Positions 1-8,632 of a stretch of DNA of 19,553 bases are shown one piece after another. A model generated the notes under the pieces. It did not search any database. It worked only from the letters and a program-made list of their open reading frames with translations, and was not told where the DNA came from. The translations under genes were made by a program, and so were the position numbers. Source of the stretch: Cellvibrionales bacterium UBA1963 (lineage in GTDB: Bacteria > Pseudomonadota > Gammaproteobacteria > Pseudomonadales > UBA7434); contig DDED01000153.1 in assembly GCA_002336035.1 (NCBI GenBank), positions 16,833-36,385 on the forward strand, given 5' to 3'. How positions within the stretch are numbered: the stretch's first letter is position 1; every line of letters begins with the position of its first letter.

Positions 1-1074
1 TTTAATATTGTCGAAGAAGGCATGCAAATACGTGACGATATCACTGTCGTCATGGTTGCACCTAAATGCCCAGGCACCGAAGTTCGAGAGGAATACAAAC
101 GTGGCTTTGGCGTACCTACCCTTGTCGCAGTCCATACAGAGAATGACCCTAATGGTGATGGCTGGGATATTGCCAAAGCTTATGCATCGGCTACCGGTGG
201 AGACCGGGCTGGGTGTCTTGCCTCTTCATTCATCGCTGAAGTGAAATCTGATTTAATGGGCGAACAAACTATTTTATGCGGCATGCTTCAAACTGGTTCA
301 ATATTATGCTTTGATAAAATGATTGATAAAGGTATTGATGCGGCCTATGCATCAAAACTGATTCAATACGGCTGGGAAACAATAACAGAAGGTTTAAAAC
401 ATGGCGGCGTCACCAATATGATGGATCGCTTAAGCAACCCAGCTAAAATAAACGCGTTCAACCTAGCGGCTGAACTAAAAGATATTATGCGTCCTCTCTA
501 TCAAAAACACCAAGACGACATTATAACTGGTCATTTTTCTAAGACCATGATGGAAGACTGGGCTAACGATGATATTAATTTATTAAATTGGCGTGCCGCA
601 ACTGCCGAAACGGCTTTTGAAAAATCGACCACCGACGACACAGAAATTAACGAACAAAGCTTTTATGATAATGGTATTTTAATGGTCGCCATGGTGAAAG
701 CCGGTGTTGAATTGGCCTTTGAAACGATGGTTGCTGCTGGCATTATTGCTGAATCAGCCTACTATGAGTCATTGCATGAGACACCGCTTATTGCAAACAC
801 TATTGCACGTAAAAAACTCTATGAAATGAACGTCGTTATTTCTGACACGGCTGAGTATGGGTGCTACCTGTTCGATCATGCCTGCAAACCACTACTGGCA
901 GATTTTATGAAAAATGTTGGCACCGATATTATTGGCGCAGGATTAAACAGCACTGAAACTGGCGTTGACAATCAAAACTTAATTGCAGTGAATGATGCCA
1001 TTCGAAACCACCCAGTAGAAGTTGTTGGCAAAAAGTTGCGCGGTTATATGACAGCCATGAAAAAAATTGTTTAG
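1..1074 (+). CDS. ilvC: Ketol-acid reductoisomerase (class II), 5'-truncated by window edge
   Basis: Converts acetolactate or acetohydroxybutyrate to the dihydroxy acid with NADPH and Mg2+, the second common step of valine, leucine and isoleucine synthesis, in the cytoplasm. The reading frame is open from base 1 and gives 357 residues, matching E. coli IlvC from about residue 134 to its end, so roughly 133 N-terminal residues (the Rossmann NADPH domain) lie outside. Visible signatures are VAPKCPGTEV with the substrate lysine, the metal ligands in SDLMGEQT (Asp and Glu), and the second-half AYYESLHE glutamates. The duplicated C-terminal knotted domain marks the long class II form, not the ~330-residue class I form usual in Pseudomonas. 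It ends GYMTAMKKIV, close to the E. coli end. It converges on ilvI-ilvH, so two steps of one pathway face each other. No truncation other than the window edge is visible. Confidence 0.97.
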   Translation, partial: FNIVEEGMQIRDDITVVMVAPKCPGTEVREEYKRGFGVPTLVAVHTENDPNGDGWDIAKAYASATGGDRAGCLASSFIAEVKSDLMGEQTILCGMLQTGSILCFDKMIDKGIDAAYASKLIQYGWETITEGLKHGGVTNMMDRLSNPAKINAFNLAAELKDIMRPLYQKHQDDIITGHFSKTMMEDWANDDINLLNWRAATAETAFEKSTTDDTEINEQSFYDNGILMVAMVKAGVELAFETMVAAGIIAESAYYESLHETPLIANTIARKKLYEMNVVISDTAEYGCYLFDHACKPLLADFMKNVGTDIIGAGLNSTETGVDNQNLIAVNDAIRNHPVEVVGKKLRGYMTAMKKIV

Positions 1075-1082
1075 TTTTCTTT

Positions 1083-1117
1083 GCAAAAAAAACCAGCCTT
1101 TAGCTGGTTTTTTTTGC
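1083..1117. terminator. Bidirectional rho-independent terminator between ilvC and ilvH
   Basis: Perfect inverted repeat with 15-bp arms (1083-1097 and 1103-1117) around a 5-nt loop. The core is CCAGC/GCTGG flanked by eight A on the left and eight T on the right, so transcripts from either strand end in a GC stem followed by a U run. It lies 9 bp after the ilvC stop and 13 bp before the ilvH stop, as expected for a shared terminator of convergent units. Confidence 0.93.
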
Positions 1118-1129
1118 AGGCATTCTAAA

Positions 1130-1648
1130 TTATAACGACAGTACTTTTTCACCTCTGGCAATTCCAGAAACGCCACTGCGAACCACTTCTATTACGTTAG
1201 AGTCTTTTACTGCCTCAATGAAAGCATCAATCTTTTGCTGAGTACCAATAAGCTGGATAGTGTACAAAGAACTGGTGACATCAACAATTTGAGCACGAAA
1301 AATATCGGCAGTTCTTTTTATTTCTTCACGTGCTTCACCGCTAGCACGTATCTTGATCAACATTAACTCCCGCTCAATGTGCTCTCCTTCGGTCAGATCA
1401 ACCAATTTAACCACATCAATTAATTTATTTAATTGCTTTGTGATTTGCTCAATCGTTTGATCATCGCATAAAGTGATTAATGTCAGGCGCGACAAAGAAA
1501 TGTCATCAGTAGGTGCAACCGTTAGCGTTTCAATATTATAGCCACGCTGTGAAAAGAGACCTATCACGCGTGAAAGCGCACCTGGCGAGTTTTCCATTAG
1601 TAGCGAGACTATTCTTCTACTGATGTTATTACTGTCTGAAGCTGGCAT
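1130..1648 (-). CDS. ilvH: Acetolactate synthase, small regulatory subunit
   Basis: Regulatory subunit of acetohydroxyacid synthase; it binds valine for feedback inhibition and stimulates the large subunit. The 172 residues comprise an N-terminal ACT domain (about 10-85: ALSRVIGLFSQRGYNIE) and a C-terminal domain ending GVSGIARGEKVLSL. Residues aligned with the valine contacts of E. coli IlvH (Asn11, Gly14, Asn29) are present as Asn20, Gly23 and Asn38, so valine sensitivity is expected. The protein carries nine extra N-terminal residues compared with E. coli. The ATG at 1646-1648 lies 1 bp after the ilvI stop, and a GGAG about 10 nt upstream sits inside ilvI, which fits translational coupling. 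The name ilvN is also used for this subunit. Confidence 0.96.
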   Translation of the reverse strand: MPASDSNNISRRIVSLLMENSPGALSRVIGLFSQRGYNIETLTVAPTDDISLSRLTLITLCDDQTIEQITKQLNKLIDVVKLVDLTEGEHIERELMLIKIRASGEAREEIKRTADIFRAQIVDVTSSLYTIQLIGTQQKIDAFIEAVKDSNVIEVVRSGVSGIARGEKVLSL

Positions 1649-1649
1649 A

Positions 1650-3488
1650 TTAAGTGCGCTCCGTCTTACTTAAGTACATATCATTCATAGCACCGTCAGG
1701 AGCGATTTGCATTGGATAAACATGCTCGTGTGGATCAACATAAACATCGACAAACACCACTTTGTCTTTACTGATTTCTATAGCTGTTTGAAGTTGATCA
1801 TGTAACTGGCTCTTATCAGTGATTTTAATACCAACATGACCATAAGCTTCCGCTAATTTAACAAAATCAGGGAGAGAATCTTGGTACACTGATTGAGAAT
1901 ATCGACTCTCATATTGCATATCTTGCCACTGCTTTACCATACCAAGGTAACCGTTATTCAAGTTAACAATGAGAATCGGCAAATCGTATTGCTTGCAGGT
2001 AGATAATTCTTGGATGCACATTTGAATACTGCCCTCACCTGTAATGCAAGCGACAATCGAATCAGGATGAGCGAGCTTCACACCCATTGCAGAGGGTAAG
2101 CCAAAACCCATAGTGCCTAAACCGCCAGAATTAATCCATTGCCTTGGATAATCAAATAAATAATATTGTGCGGCAAACATTTGATGCTGACCTACATCTG
2201 AAGTCACAAAAGCCTTACCTTCGGTTAACCTGTGCAACAGCTGAACCACTTCCTGCGGCTTAATGTGTTCTGACGTATCATCAAAGCGATTGGCCGTATA
2301 AAGACCGTGCGTTTGACGCCAGCCCTCAATTTTTTTCCACCATTGATCCAAAGCCTCGGTATCGACTTGGTTAGCAATGCCCGGTTGCGCTTCAATATCT
2401 TTAATTTGAGTCAACATTTCTTCAAGAACCGGCAGCGCTGGTCCTACAATCGGCAAATGAGAAATCACTGTTTTTGAAATGCTAGCAGGATCAACATCAA
2501 TATGAATGATCGTGGCTTGTGGGCAAAACTTACTTATAGTGTTAGTAACGCGATCATCGAACCGAGCACCAACTGCAAGAATAACGTCACTTTCATGCAT
2601 CGCATTATTGGCTTCGTAAGTACCATGCATCCCGAGCATGCCAACAAACTGACGGTCACTGCCCGGATAAGCACCCAAGCCCATTAGCGTGTTAGTGATC
2701 GGAAAATTAAGATGGCGAACTAAAGCCGTTAACGCCGCACTGGCATTACCCTGAATTACACCACCGCCAGCATAGAATATCGGTTTCTTGGCTCGCAGCA
2801 AGAGTTCAACGGCCTTCCTTATTTGACCGCTATGGCCTTTTTCGGCTGGGGTATAGGAACGAAGCGCTATTTCAGCTGGGTAATCAAAGGGAGCTTTATA
2901 ACTTGGCGCAGTTATATCTTTTGGAATATCAACCACAACTGGACCGGGCCTACCAGAACCCGCTAAATAAAACGCTGTTTTGATAATGCGTGGAATATCT
3001 TCTGTTCGTTTGACTAAAAAGCTGTGTTTGACCACGGGCCGAGAAATACCAATCATATCGGTTTCTTGAAAAGCATCTTCACCAATTAAATGACTCTGTA
3101 CCTGGCCAGAAATGACCACCATAGGAATTGAGTCCATGTAAGCCGTTGCTATACCAGTAATGGCATTAGTTGCACCTGGTCCAGATGTCACCAAAACCAC
3201 GCCGGTTTTTCCTGTAGAACGAGCATAACCGTCTGCGGCATGAGTCGCAGCTTGTTCATGCCTAACAAGAATATGCGGCACTTTTGGATGGCGATGTAAC
3301 GCATCATAAATATGTAAAACAGCACCACCGGGATAGCCAAATATAAATTCAACGCCCTCTTCTTCGAGTGCCCTAGCAACCATATCCCCACCCGATAACA
3401 TTTCAGTATCAGCATTGACCTCAGTCAAATTGGTACTACTGGGGTGAGTGCCGCCAGAGGCAGGAGATTTATCTTGATCTTTTAACAT
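1650..3488 (-). CDS. ilvI: Acetolactate synthase, large catalytic subunit
   Basis: ThDP-dependent enzyme condensing pyruvate with pyruvate or 2-oxobutyrate, the first common step of branched-chain amino acid synthesis. The 612 residues have the usual order: Pyr domain with catalytic Glu78 (RHEQAATHAADG), central domain, and PP domain with the ThDP/Mg motif beginning GEGSIQM at about 484 and ending NLNN at about 512. GEG in place of GDG also occurs in other gammaproteobacterial IlvI proteins as far as I recall. It ends HVYPMQI...LSKTERT like E. coli IlvI. About 29 polar residues precede the conserved EMLSGGDM, so it is longer than E. coli IlvI. An ATG at Met30 would give a conventional length, but its nearest GAGG is too far (about 16 nt), so I keep the first ATG, which has a weak AAGAG ahead of it. 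It is the first gene of the ilvI-ilvH unit. Confidence 0.95.
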   Translation of the reverse strand: MLKDQDKSPASGGTHPSSTNLTEVNADTEMLSGGDMVARALEEEGVEFIFGYPGGAVLHIYDALHRHPKVPHILVRHEQAATHAADGYARSTGKTGVVLVTSGPGATNAITGIATAYMDSIPMVVISGQVQSHLIGEDAFQETDMIGISRPVVKHSFLVKRTEDIPRIIKTAFYLAGSGRPGPVVVDIPKDITAPSYKAPFDYPAEIALRSYTPAEKGHSGQIRKAVELLLRAKKPIFYAGGGVIQGNASAALTALVRHLNFPITNTLMGLGAYPGSDRQFVGMLGMHGTYEANNAMHESDVILAVGARFDDRVTNTISKFCPQATIIHIDVDPASISKTVISHLPIVGPALPVLEEMLTQIKDIEAQPGIANQVDTEALDQWWKKIEGWRQTHGLYTANRFDDTSEHIKPQEVVQLLHRLTEGKAFVTSDVGQHQMFAAQYYLFDYPRQWINSGGLGTMGFGLPSAMGVKLAHPDSIVACITGEGSIQMCIQELSTCKQYDLPILIVNLNNGYLGMVKQWQDMQYESRYSQSVYQDSLPDFVKLAEAYGHVGIKITDKSQLHDQLQTAIEISKDKVVFVDVYVDPHEHVYPMQIAPDGAMNDMYLSKTERT

Positions 3489-3796
3489 GTTAACGCTCTT
3501 ACAGTATGACTAAATACTTAAATACAGTCGTGGAGTGGATTTGGATGCGCTTATTTTGTAACAGGGCTTTTATTGTTTAATTTCAGTCGCCCCCTGTCAA
3601 TAGCTAACCTCACTATCGCGTCTAATTCGGTCTTTTTACTCGACTTTTTGTCCTGATTCAGCAGATATCAACCCGATTAAGCTCCCAATCAAGGACGAGG
3701 ACTGCACATAGACCCTGCCTAAACCGTATTCTGCCAGCTAAGACTGTGCAAAAAGACGTTCGAAACCAAGCAAATCGAGGAAGAACCAGCGACAGA
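3489..3796 (-). other. 308-bp intergenic region between clpB and ilvI
   Basis: No convincing gene is visible on either strand. It holds a candidate sigma70 promoter (3572-3600) and an AT-rich leader of roughly 77 nt before ilvI. The leader contains only a weak 5-bp hairpin (AGTAT 3503-3507 / ATACT 3514-3518). I see no leader peptide rich in Ile, Val or Leu codons and no GC-rich stem followed by T, so a classical attenuator is not supported. I also see no clear terminator after clpB, so read-through from clpB into ilvI is possible. Confidence 0.55.
3572..3600 (-). promoter_or_regulatory. Candidate sigma70 promoter of ilvI-ilvH
   Basis: On the minus strand a perfect -35 TTGACA (3600-3595) is followed after 17 nt by AACAAT (3577-3572), which matches the -10 consensus at 4 of 6 positions. 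The start site would be near 3565, giving a leader of about 77 nt. This is prediction from consensus only. Confidence 0.5.
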
Positions 3797-6439
3797 TTAA
3801 TGAAACTTTTGCCGTACAAATCTCATTGTTTTATTTACTCCCACCTCATTTTTATTGCTGCATTCAACAACGATAGTATCTCCAGCGACAAAATCACCTG
3901 CTAACAAATGCTGGGCTAAGGGATTTTCGAGTTGTTGCTGCAACACACGCTTTAATGAGCGAGCACCATAAATGGGGTCATAACCAGCATCAACTAAACT
4001 TGCAAGGGCATCATCGGATAATGAAAGTTGTAAATCTTTATCCGCTAAGCGGCGCTGCAAATATTGTAATTGGATCGTCGCAATTTTGGCAATATGTTCG
4101 CGAGCTAATGAATGAAAGACCACCGTCTCGTCAATCCGATTAATAAATTCCGGTCTAAAATACTGGTTTAGTTGATCCATCACTGCTTGCTTAAGCTCAG
4201 CATGATGAAGCTGGCGTGCATGCGCATCATCTTCATCATCTAAAATAGTCGAGTTATGCGCGTGAATTTGATTTGAGCCCAAATTAGACGTCATCACAAT
4301 GACGGTATTTTTAAAATCAACGGTCCTGCCTTGACTGTCAGTTAAGCGCCCGTCTTCGAGCACTTGAAGCAATAAGTTAAACACCTCAGGGTGGGCTTTT
4401 TCGACTTCATCCAATAGCAACACTGAATAAGGCTTGCGCCGAACAGCTTCGGTCAAATAACCACCCTGCTCATAACCCACATAACCAGGCGGCGCGCCAA
4501 TTAATCGTGCGACTGAATGCTTTTCCATGAATTCTGACATATCCAAGCGAATCAAAGCAGATTCGTTATCAAACAAAAATCGTGCTAGCGATTTACATAA
4601 TTCAGTTTTTCCAACACCCGTTGGCCCAAGAAATAGAAAGGAACCATTTGGCCTATTCGGTTCAGACAAGCCCGCGCGTGAGCGGCGAACAGCGTTCGCT
4701 ACAGCCGTCACCGCTTCAGCCTGACCAACAACATCTTGATGTAATTCTGATTCTATTCTTAAAAGTTTATCCCGCTCGCCTTCTAGCATTCTATTTAAAG
4801 GGATAGCGGTCCAACGTGACACGACGTCAGCAATTTCTTCTTCAGTGACACGATTTCTTAACAAGGTCATGTCTGGCTGATCACCTTTATTAAAACCAGC
4901 AAGTTTCTTTTCTAGTTCGGGAATCTTGCCATACTGCAATTCTGACATGCGGGTTAAATCGCTGTTTCGACTAGCAATTTCAAGTGCCATTCTAGCCTGC
5001 TCTAAAGCCACTTTGAGCTGTTGATCACCTTGCACTGTCGCTTTTTCTGCGCGCCAAATCACTTCAAGATCGGCATTCTCCTTCGCTACCTCTTCAATAT
5101 CATTATTGAGCAAGCGCAATTGTTGTAATGCAGCGGGATCCTTGTCTTTTTTGACCGCCTCGCGTTGGATTTTTAATTGAATTAAGCGCCGTTCTAACTT
5201 GTCCATCACTTCGGGCTTAGAATCAATTTCCATTCTCATTCGACTCCCAGCCTCGTCAATTAAATCAATTGCCTTGTCCGGTAACTGACGGTCACTGATA
5301 TAACGTTGCGATAATTTTACCGCGGAGATAATGGCCGCATCCGTGATTTCAACGCCATGATGAACCTCATACCGCTCCCTTAAACCACGCAGAATAGCAA
5401 TCGCATCTTCCTCATCCGGTTCGACCACCAACACTTTTTGAAATCGGCGTTCTAACGCTGCATCTTTTTCAATAAACTCTCGGTATTCATTAAGAGTCGT
5501 CGCCCCCACGCAATGCAAATCACCGCGTGCCAACGCAGGCTTCAACATGTTTCCGGCATCTAAAGCGCCTTCAGCTTTGCCAGCACCAACCATGGTATGC
5601 AATTCATCAATAAATAAAATAATCTGTCCCTGCTGATTTGAAACAGCCTTTAACACCGACTTTAAGCGCTCTTCAAAGTCGCCACGAAACTTTGCGCCCG
5701 CTAATAAAGCGGCTAAATCCAATGACAATAATCGTTTGTTTTTGATCCCTTCAGGCACCTCACCGTTGATAATTCTTTGTGCAAGACCTTCTGCAATAGC
5801 CGTCTTTCCAACCCCAGGTTCACCTATTAACACAGGATTATTCTTCGTCCGCCTTTGCAACACTTGTATTGTGCGACGGATTTCATCATCGCGGCCAATA
5901 ACGGGATCTAGCTGACCCTGTTCAGCACATTCGGTTAAATCGAGGGTGTATTTTTCTAAGGCCTGACGCTGATTCTCGACATCATGATGATTAACCGATT
6001 CACCCGCACGTAATTGGGCAATCGCCGTTGCGACATGATCGGCAGTGAAATCTGCTCGATTAAAGATGAGCTGCAAGTCAGATCCTTTTTGCAGCATGGC
6101 AGAAATAACTGCCTCAGTTGAAATGAATTGATCACCGTTTTGCTGAGCAAATTTTTCCGACAAATTGATGATGCGGGTCAGTCCTGTAGAAAAAGAAAGG
6201 TCGCCTGTCGGTGTATTTAAATGCGGTAAATCAACTAATACTTGCCGCAAATCATTGTATAAGCGACTTATGTCCCCACGGCTTTGCTGTAACAAAGGTT
6301 TGATCGATGCCTCACTCATATCGAGCATAGCAAGTAATATATGCACCGATTCAATGGCCGTATGATTATGGCTAAGGGCTAAGGACTGAGCATCTGAAAA
6401 AGCACGTTGCAATGCTTTGGTTAACCGATCGAAACGCAT
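3797..6439 (-). CDS. clpB: ClpB disaggregase (Hsp100 AAA+ chaperone)
   Basis: Hexameric cytoplasmic ATPase that works with DnaK to extract proteins from aggregates. The 880 residues (E. coli: 857) show the N-terminal Clp_N domain (1-145), AAA-1 with Walker A GEPGVGKT (206-213) and Walker B LFIDE (275-279), the coiled-coil M domain (about 400-525), and AAA-2 with GPTGVGKT and VLLLDEVE. The NPLAQHLLAGDF C-terminal region is conserved. The extra length comes from a small acidic/His-rich insertion after the TSNLGSN of AAA-2 and a basic tail of about 15 residues. At position 149, where E. coli uses an internal GTG start for the short form, this gene has GTT. A purine-rich AAGGGGG lies about 9 nt before the ATG. 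It sits behind bamD, with a sigma32-like promoter in the gap. Confidence 0.98.
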   Translation of the reverse strand: MRFDRLTKALQRAFSDAQSLALSHNHTAIESVHILLAMLDMSEASIKPLLQQSRGDISRLYNDLRQVLVDLPHLNTPTGDLSFSTGLTRIINLSEKFAQQNGDQFISTEAVISAMLQKGSDLQLIFNRADFTADHVATAIAQLRAGESVNHHDVENQRQALEKYTLDLTECAEQGQLDPVIGRDDEIRRTIQVLQRRTKNNPVLIGEPGVGKTAIAEGLAQRIINGEVPEGIKNKRLLSLDLAALLAGAKFRGDFEERLKSVLKAVSNQQGQIILFIDELHTMVGAGKAEGALDAGNMLKPALARGDLHCVGATTLNEYREFIEKDAALERRFQKVLVVEPDEEDAIAILRGLRERYEVHHGVEITDAAIISAVKLSQRYISDRQLPDKAIDLIDEAGSRMRMEIDSKPEVMDKLERRLIQLKIQREAVKKDKDPAALQQLRLLNNDIEEVAKENADLEVIWRAEKATVQGDQQLKVALEQARMALEIASRNSDLTRMSELQYGKIPELEKKLAGFNKGDQPDMTLLRNRVTEEEIADVVSRWTAIPLNRMLEGERDKLLRIESELHQDVVGQAEAVTAVANAVRRSRAGLSEPNRPNGSFLFLGPTGVGKTELCKSLARFLFDNESALIRLDMSEFMEKHSVARLIGAPPGYVGYEQGGYLTEAVRRKPYSVLLLDEVEKAHPEVFNLLLQVLEDGRLTDSQGRTVDFKNTVIVMTSNLGSNQIHAHNSTILDDEDDAHARQLHHAELKQAVMDQLNQYFRPEFINRIDETVVFHSLAREHIAKIATIQLQYLQRRLADKDLQLSLSDDALASLVDAGYDPIYGARSLKRVLQQQLENPLAQHLLAGDFVAGDTIVVECSNKNEVGVNKTMRFVRQKFH

Positions 6440-6475
6440 GATTGTGTCCCCCTTTTTATCCCACCGTTAAGGTAA

Positions 6476-6503
6476 AGATGAGGACAAAAACATATAAATC
6501 AAG
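6476..6503 (-). promoter_or_regulatory. Candidate sigma32 heat-shock promoter of clpB
   Basis: Minus strand: CTTGATT (6503-6497), 13-nt spacer, CCTCATCT (6483-6476). This agrees well with the RpoH consensus CTTGAAA-N(11-16)-CCCCATNT: the -10 block has one mismatch and the -35 block two. It lies in the 94-bp gap between bamD and clpB, about 37 nt before the clpB ATG. E. coli clpB is a known RpoH target, which supports the assignment. Not tested. Confidence 0.65.
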
Positions 6504-6533
6504 CAATAAGTCAGACTTTATTTGAATGAGTTA

Positions 6534-7424
6534 TCACTTGCGGGAATCAAACACTGGGGCGCGAGGCGTATCAAGCAATCCCAAAGAGTACCGATTTAGA
6601 CGTGATCGCTTATCTAACTCGTAATTATCGCCATACATATAATTGCCGTTTTGGTCAAAGGAAGGATGGTTTGGAAAATTATCCCTCAATACCAATAAAT
6701 TTGTCTCTGCCAATGTTTGCAAATCCATCTGTTGATAGCAAAAGACTAATAAGGCTAAAGCATCAGCGGTTGACGCCGATCCTTGGAAGTTCTCAATCAC
6801 TGTCCTAGCACGGTTAATCGCTGCAGTATAGGCCTTACGCTTAACATAATAATTAGCAACAACTAATTCATGGCGAGCCAATACATACTTAATATAAATC
6901 ATTCTAGCTCTTGCATCAGCCGCATAAAGACTGTCGGGATAGCGCTGGATAAACTGCTCAAATTCTCGGAATGAGCGCTCGGCAGAAGCCACATCACGCT
7001 GCGCCTTATCTGACTGATAAAAACGGGATAATAAACCTGGCTTAAGACTGTAATTAGCTAAACCACGCATATACCACGCATAGTCTGCATCAGAATGACT
7101 TGAATGCAAACGGATAAACCGCTCTGCTGAGGCAATTGCCGAATCTTCATCATTGTTGCGATAATACGCATAAATAATTTCTAGCTGTGATTGTTCCGCA
7201 TAGGTGCCAAAAGGAAATCTCGATTCGAGTAATTGAAGATTCTTCACGGCCAAATCGAAACTTTCTTGACTAAGCAAGACTTGAACCCGCTCATACAGTT
7301 GTTTTTCTGTCAGCGCTCTCGAGTTTTCTCGCTCCTCGTCTTTGTCTTTATCACCAAATATCGAACAACTCATCAACATGGTGATCAGCAACATACTCAA
7401 GCCGTAATTGATCCATTTAACCAT
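6534..7424 (-). CDS. bamD: BamD, outer-membrane assembly lipoprotein of the BAM complex
   Basis: Essential lipoprotein that with BamA folds beta-barrel proteins into the outer membrane. The 296 residues start with a lipoprotein signal (hydrophobic 5-19, lipobox LMSC with Cys20); Ser at +2 fits outer-membrane sorting. TPR-like repeats follow, with family signatures RFPFGTYAEQSQLEIIYAYY, ERFIRLHSSH, YAWYMRGLANY and RYPDSLYAADAR. It is longer than E. coli BamD (245) through a C-terminal tail of about 45 residues (YGDNYELDKRSRLNRYSLG), which is common outside the enterics. AGAGGA sits about 10 nt before the ATG. It is divergent from rluD, as in E. coli, and followed by clpB. Confidence 0.96.
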   Translation of the reverse strand: MVKWINYGLSMLLITMLMSCSIFGDKDKDEERENSRALTEKQLYERVQVLLSQESFDLAVKNLQLLESRFPFGTYAEQSQLEIIYAYYRNNDEDSAIASAERFIRLHSSHSDADYAWYMRGLANYSLKPGLLSRFYQSDKAQRDVASAERSFREFEQFIQRYPDSLYAADARARMIYIKYVLARHELVVANYYVKRKAYTAAINRARTVIENFQGSASTADALALLVFCYQQMDLQTLAETNLLVLRDNFPNHPSFDQNGNYMYGDNYELDKRSRLNRYSLGLLDTPRAPVFDSRK

Positions 7425-7570
7425 TAATTATCAATCCTCTGCTGCGTTTGATTGGATTTTAAGTCAATATAATACGCGTTTAACTAGATTGCATTACCAT
7501 CAGACTATACAATTGATTATCGCATAACTGACCGACATTCGCCTATTTTAAGCCAACGAAAAATAACACC
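7425..7570. promoter_or_regulatory. Divergent bamD/rluD promoter region
   Basis: 146-bp AT-rich gap that must carry the start signals for both bamD (-) and rluD (+). On the plus strand there is a perfect -10 hexamer TATAAT at 7468-7473, but its -35 partner is weak (GTTTGA at 7446-7451, 16-nt spacing). A second TACAAT (7508-7513) lacks a good -35. On the minus strand I can find no convincing pair. No hairpins or operators stand out. Confidence 0.4.
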
Positions 7571-8632
7571 ATGGCAAAAACTACAAAAATAACAAGTTCT
7601 AGCAATCCCGTAACGGACGTTTCAAACGAAATCGGGGGACTTGAACCCAGCTTAACCCGTCGTATCGAGCATTCAGCGACCATTGGCTCTGACTTATCGG
7701 GTTTACGCTTTGATCAAATAGCCGCTAAAGTCTTTTCTGACTATTCTCGCGGCAAACTGCAAGCGTGGATAAATTCTGGCGAATTAACGGTCAATGGAAA
7801 AACCGCAAAAACACGACAAAAGATATTCAGTGGAGCCGAGCTACGCTTATCCGCAGAATTCATAGCGGTAACTGAATGGCAAGCAGAAGACAAACCAATT
7901 GATATTGTTTTTGAAGATGAACATTTATTGGTCATTAATAAAGCCGATAACTGCGTGGTGCATCCAGCACCCGGACTGCAATCTGGGACCTTAGTAAATA
8001 GCGTCTTAGCCCACTGCCCCGATAATGCAGCACTTCCGCGAGGAGGTATTGTTCATCGGCTCGACAAAGATACCACCGGCCTAATGATGGTAGCAAAAAG
8101 TCTCATTGCGCATACAAGTCTGGTCCGGCAACTGCAAGCACGCACGGTCAGTAGAATTTATCGCGCTGTCGTTAAAGGGACGTTTATATCGGGTGGCACC
8201 GTTGATGCAGCTATAGCGAGGCATCCATCCGCAAGGACGAAGATGGCCGTTGCCAACAACGCAAACAGTCACGCGGCAAAGCCGGCCATTACGCACTACC
8301 GAATTACCGAGAGATTTCAATACCATAATGAATTAACCATTAAATTAGAAACCGGCCGAACCCACCAAATACGCGTGCACATGGCGCATTTAAAGCATCC
8401 TTTAGTCGGCGATAAAACCTATAACCCTCGCTACCAGAAAATCGCTGGTATCAGCGAAACGTTGGATAACGCCCTGCGAGAATTCCCTCGCCAAGCTCTG
8501 CATGCCTTTCAATTAGCCTTTGATCATCCAGTGACTGAACAACGTTGCGAATTTGAATGTGAAGCACCTGCAGACTACCGACAATTGATTCAATCCCTGC
8601 GTGACGAAGCACAAAGCAGAAATGACGAATAA
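7571..8632 (+). CDS. rluD: 23S rRNA pseudouridine(1911/1915/1917) synthase RluD
   Basis: Isomerises three uridines in helix 69 of 23S rRNA during late 50S assembly. The 353 residues have an N-terminal S4 RNA-binding domain (about 44-96) and the RluA-family catalytic domain: HRLDKDTTGLMMVAK with catalytic Asp165, then GRTHQIRVHMAHLKHPLVGDKTYNPR. About 28 extra Ser/Thr-rich residues precede the S4 domain compared with E. coli. No other ATG, GTG or TTG is present in that stretch, so the ATG at 7571 is the only conventional start, although its ribosome-binding site is poor. The last 11 nt overlap the pgeF ATG, suggesting a two-gene unit, the same pair as in E. coli. Confidence 0.96.
   Translation: MAKTTKITSSSNPVTDVSNEIGGLEPSLTRRIEHSATIGSDLSGLRFDQIAAKVFSDYSRGKLQAWINSGELTVNGKTAKTRQKIFSGAELRLSAEFIAVTEWQAEDKPIDIVFEDEHLLVINKADNCVVHPAPGLQSGTLVNSVLAHCPDNAALPRGGIVHRLDKDTTGLMMVAKSLIAHTSLVRQLQARTVSRIYRAVVKGTFISGGTVDAAIARHPSARTKMAVANNANSHAAKPAITHYRITERFQYHNELTIKLETGRTHQIRVHMAHLKHPLVGDKTYNPRYQKIAGISETLDNALREFPRQALHAFQLAFDHPVTEQRCEFECEAPADYRQLIQSLRDEAQSRNDE

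Noticed and set aside
484..540. A CRISPR, mobile element or defence system anywhere in the window
   Set aside because: No regularly spaced repeats, transposase, integrase or defence-like domains were seen on either strand; all long frames have housekeeping or pilus assignments, except the esterase of unknown substrate.
3503..3518. Hairpin in the ilvI leader as an attenuator
   Set aside because: The stem is only 5 bp and AT-rich, with no T run and no leader peptide with branched-chain codons.
8601..8621. GTG start for pgeF
   Set aside because: It has no better ribosome-binding site than ATG 8622 and makes an unusually long overlap with rluD.
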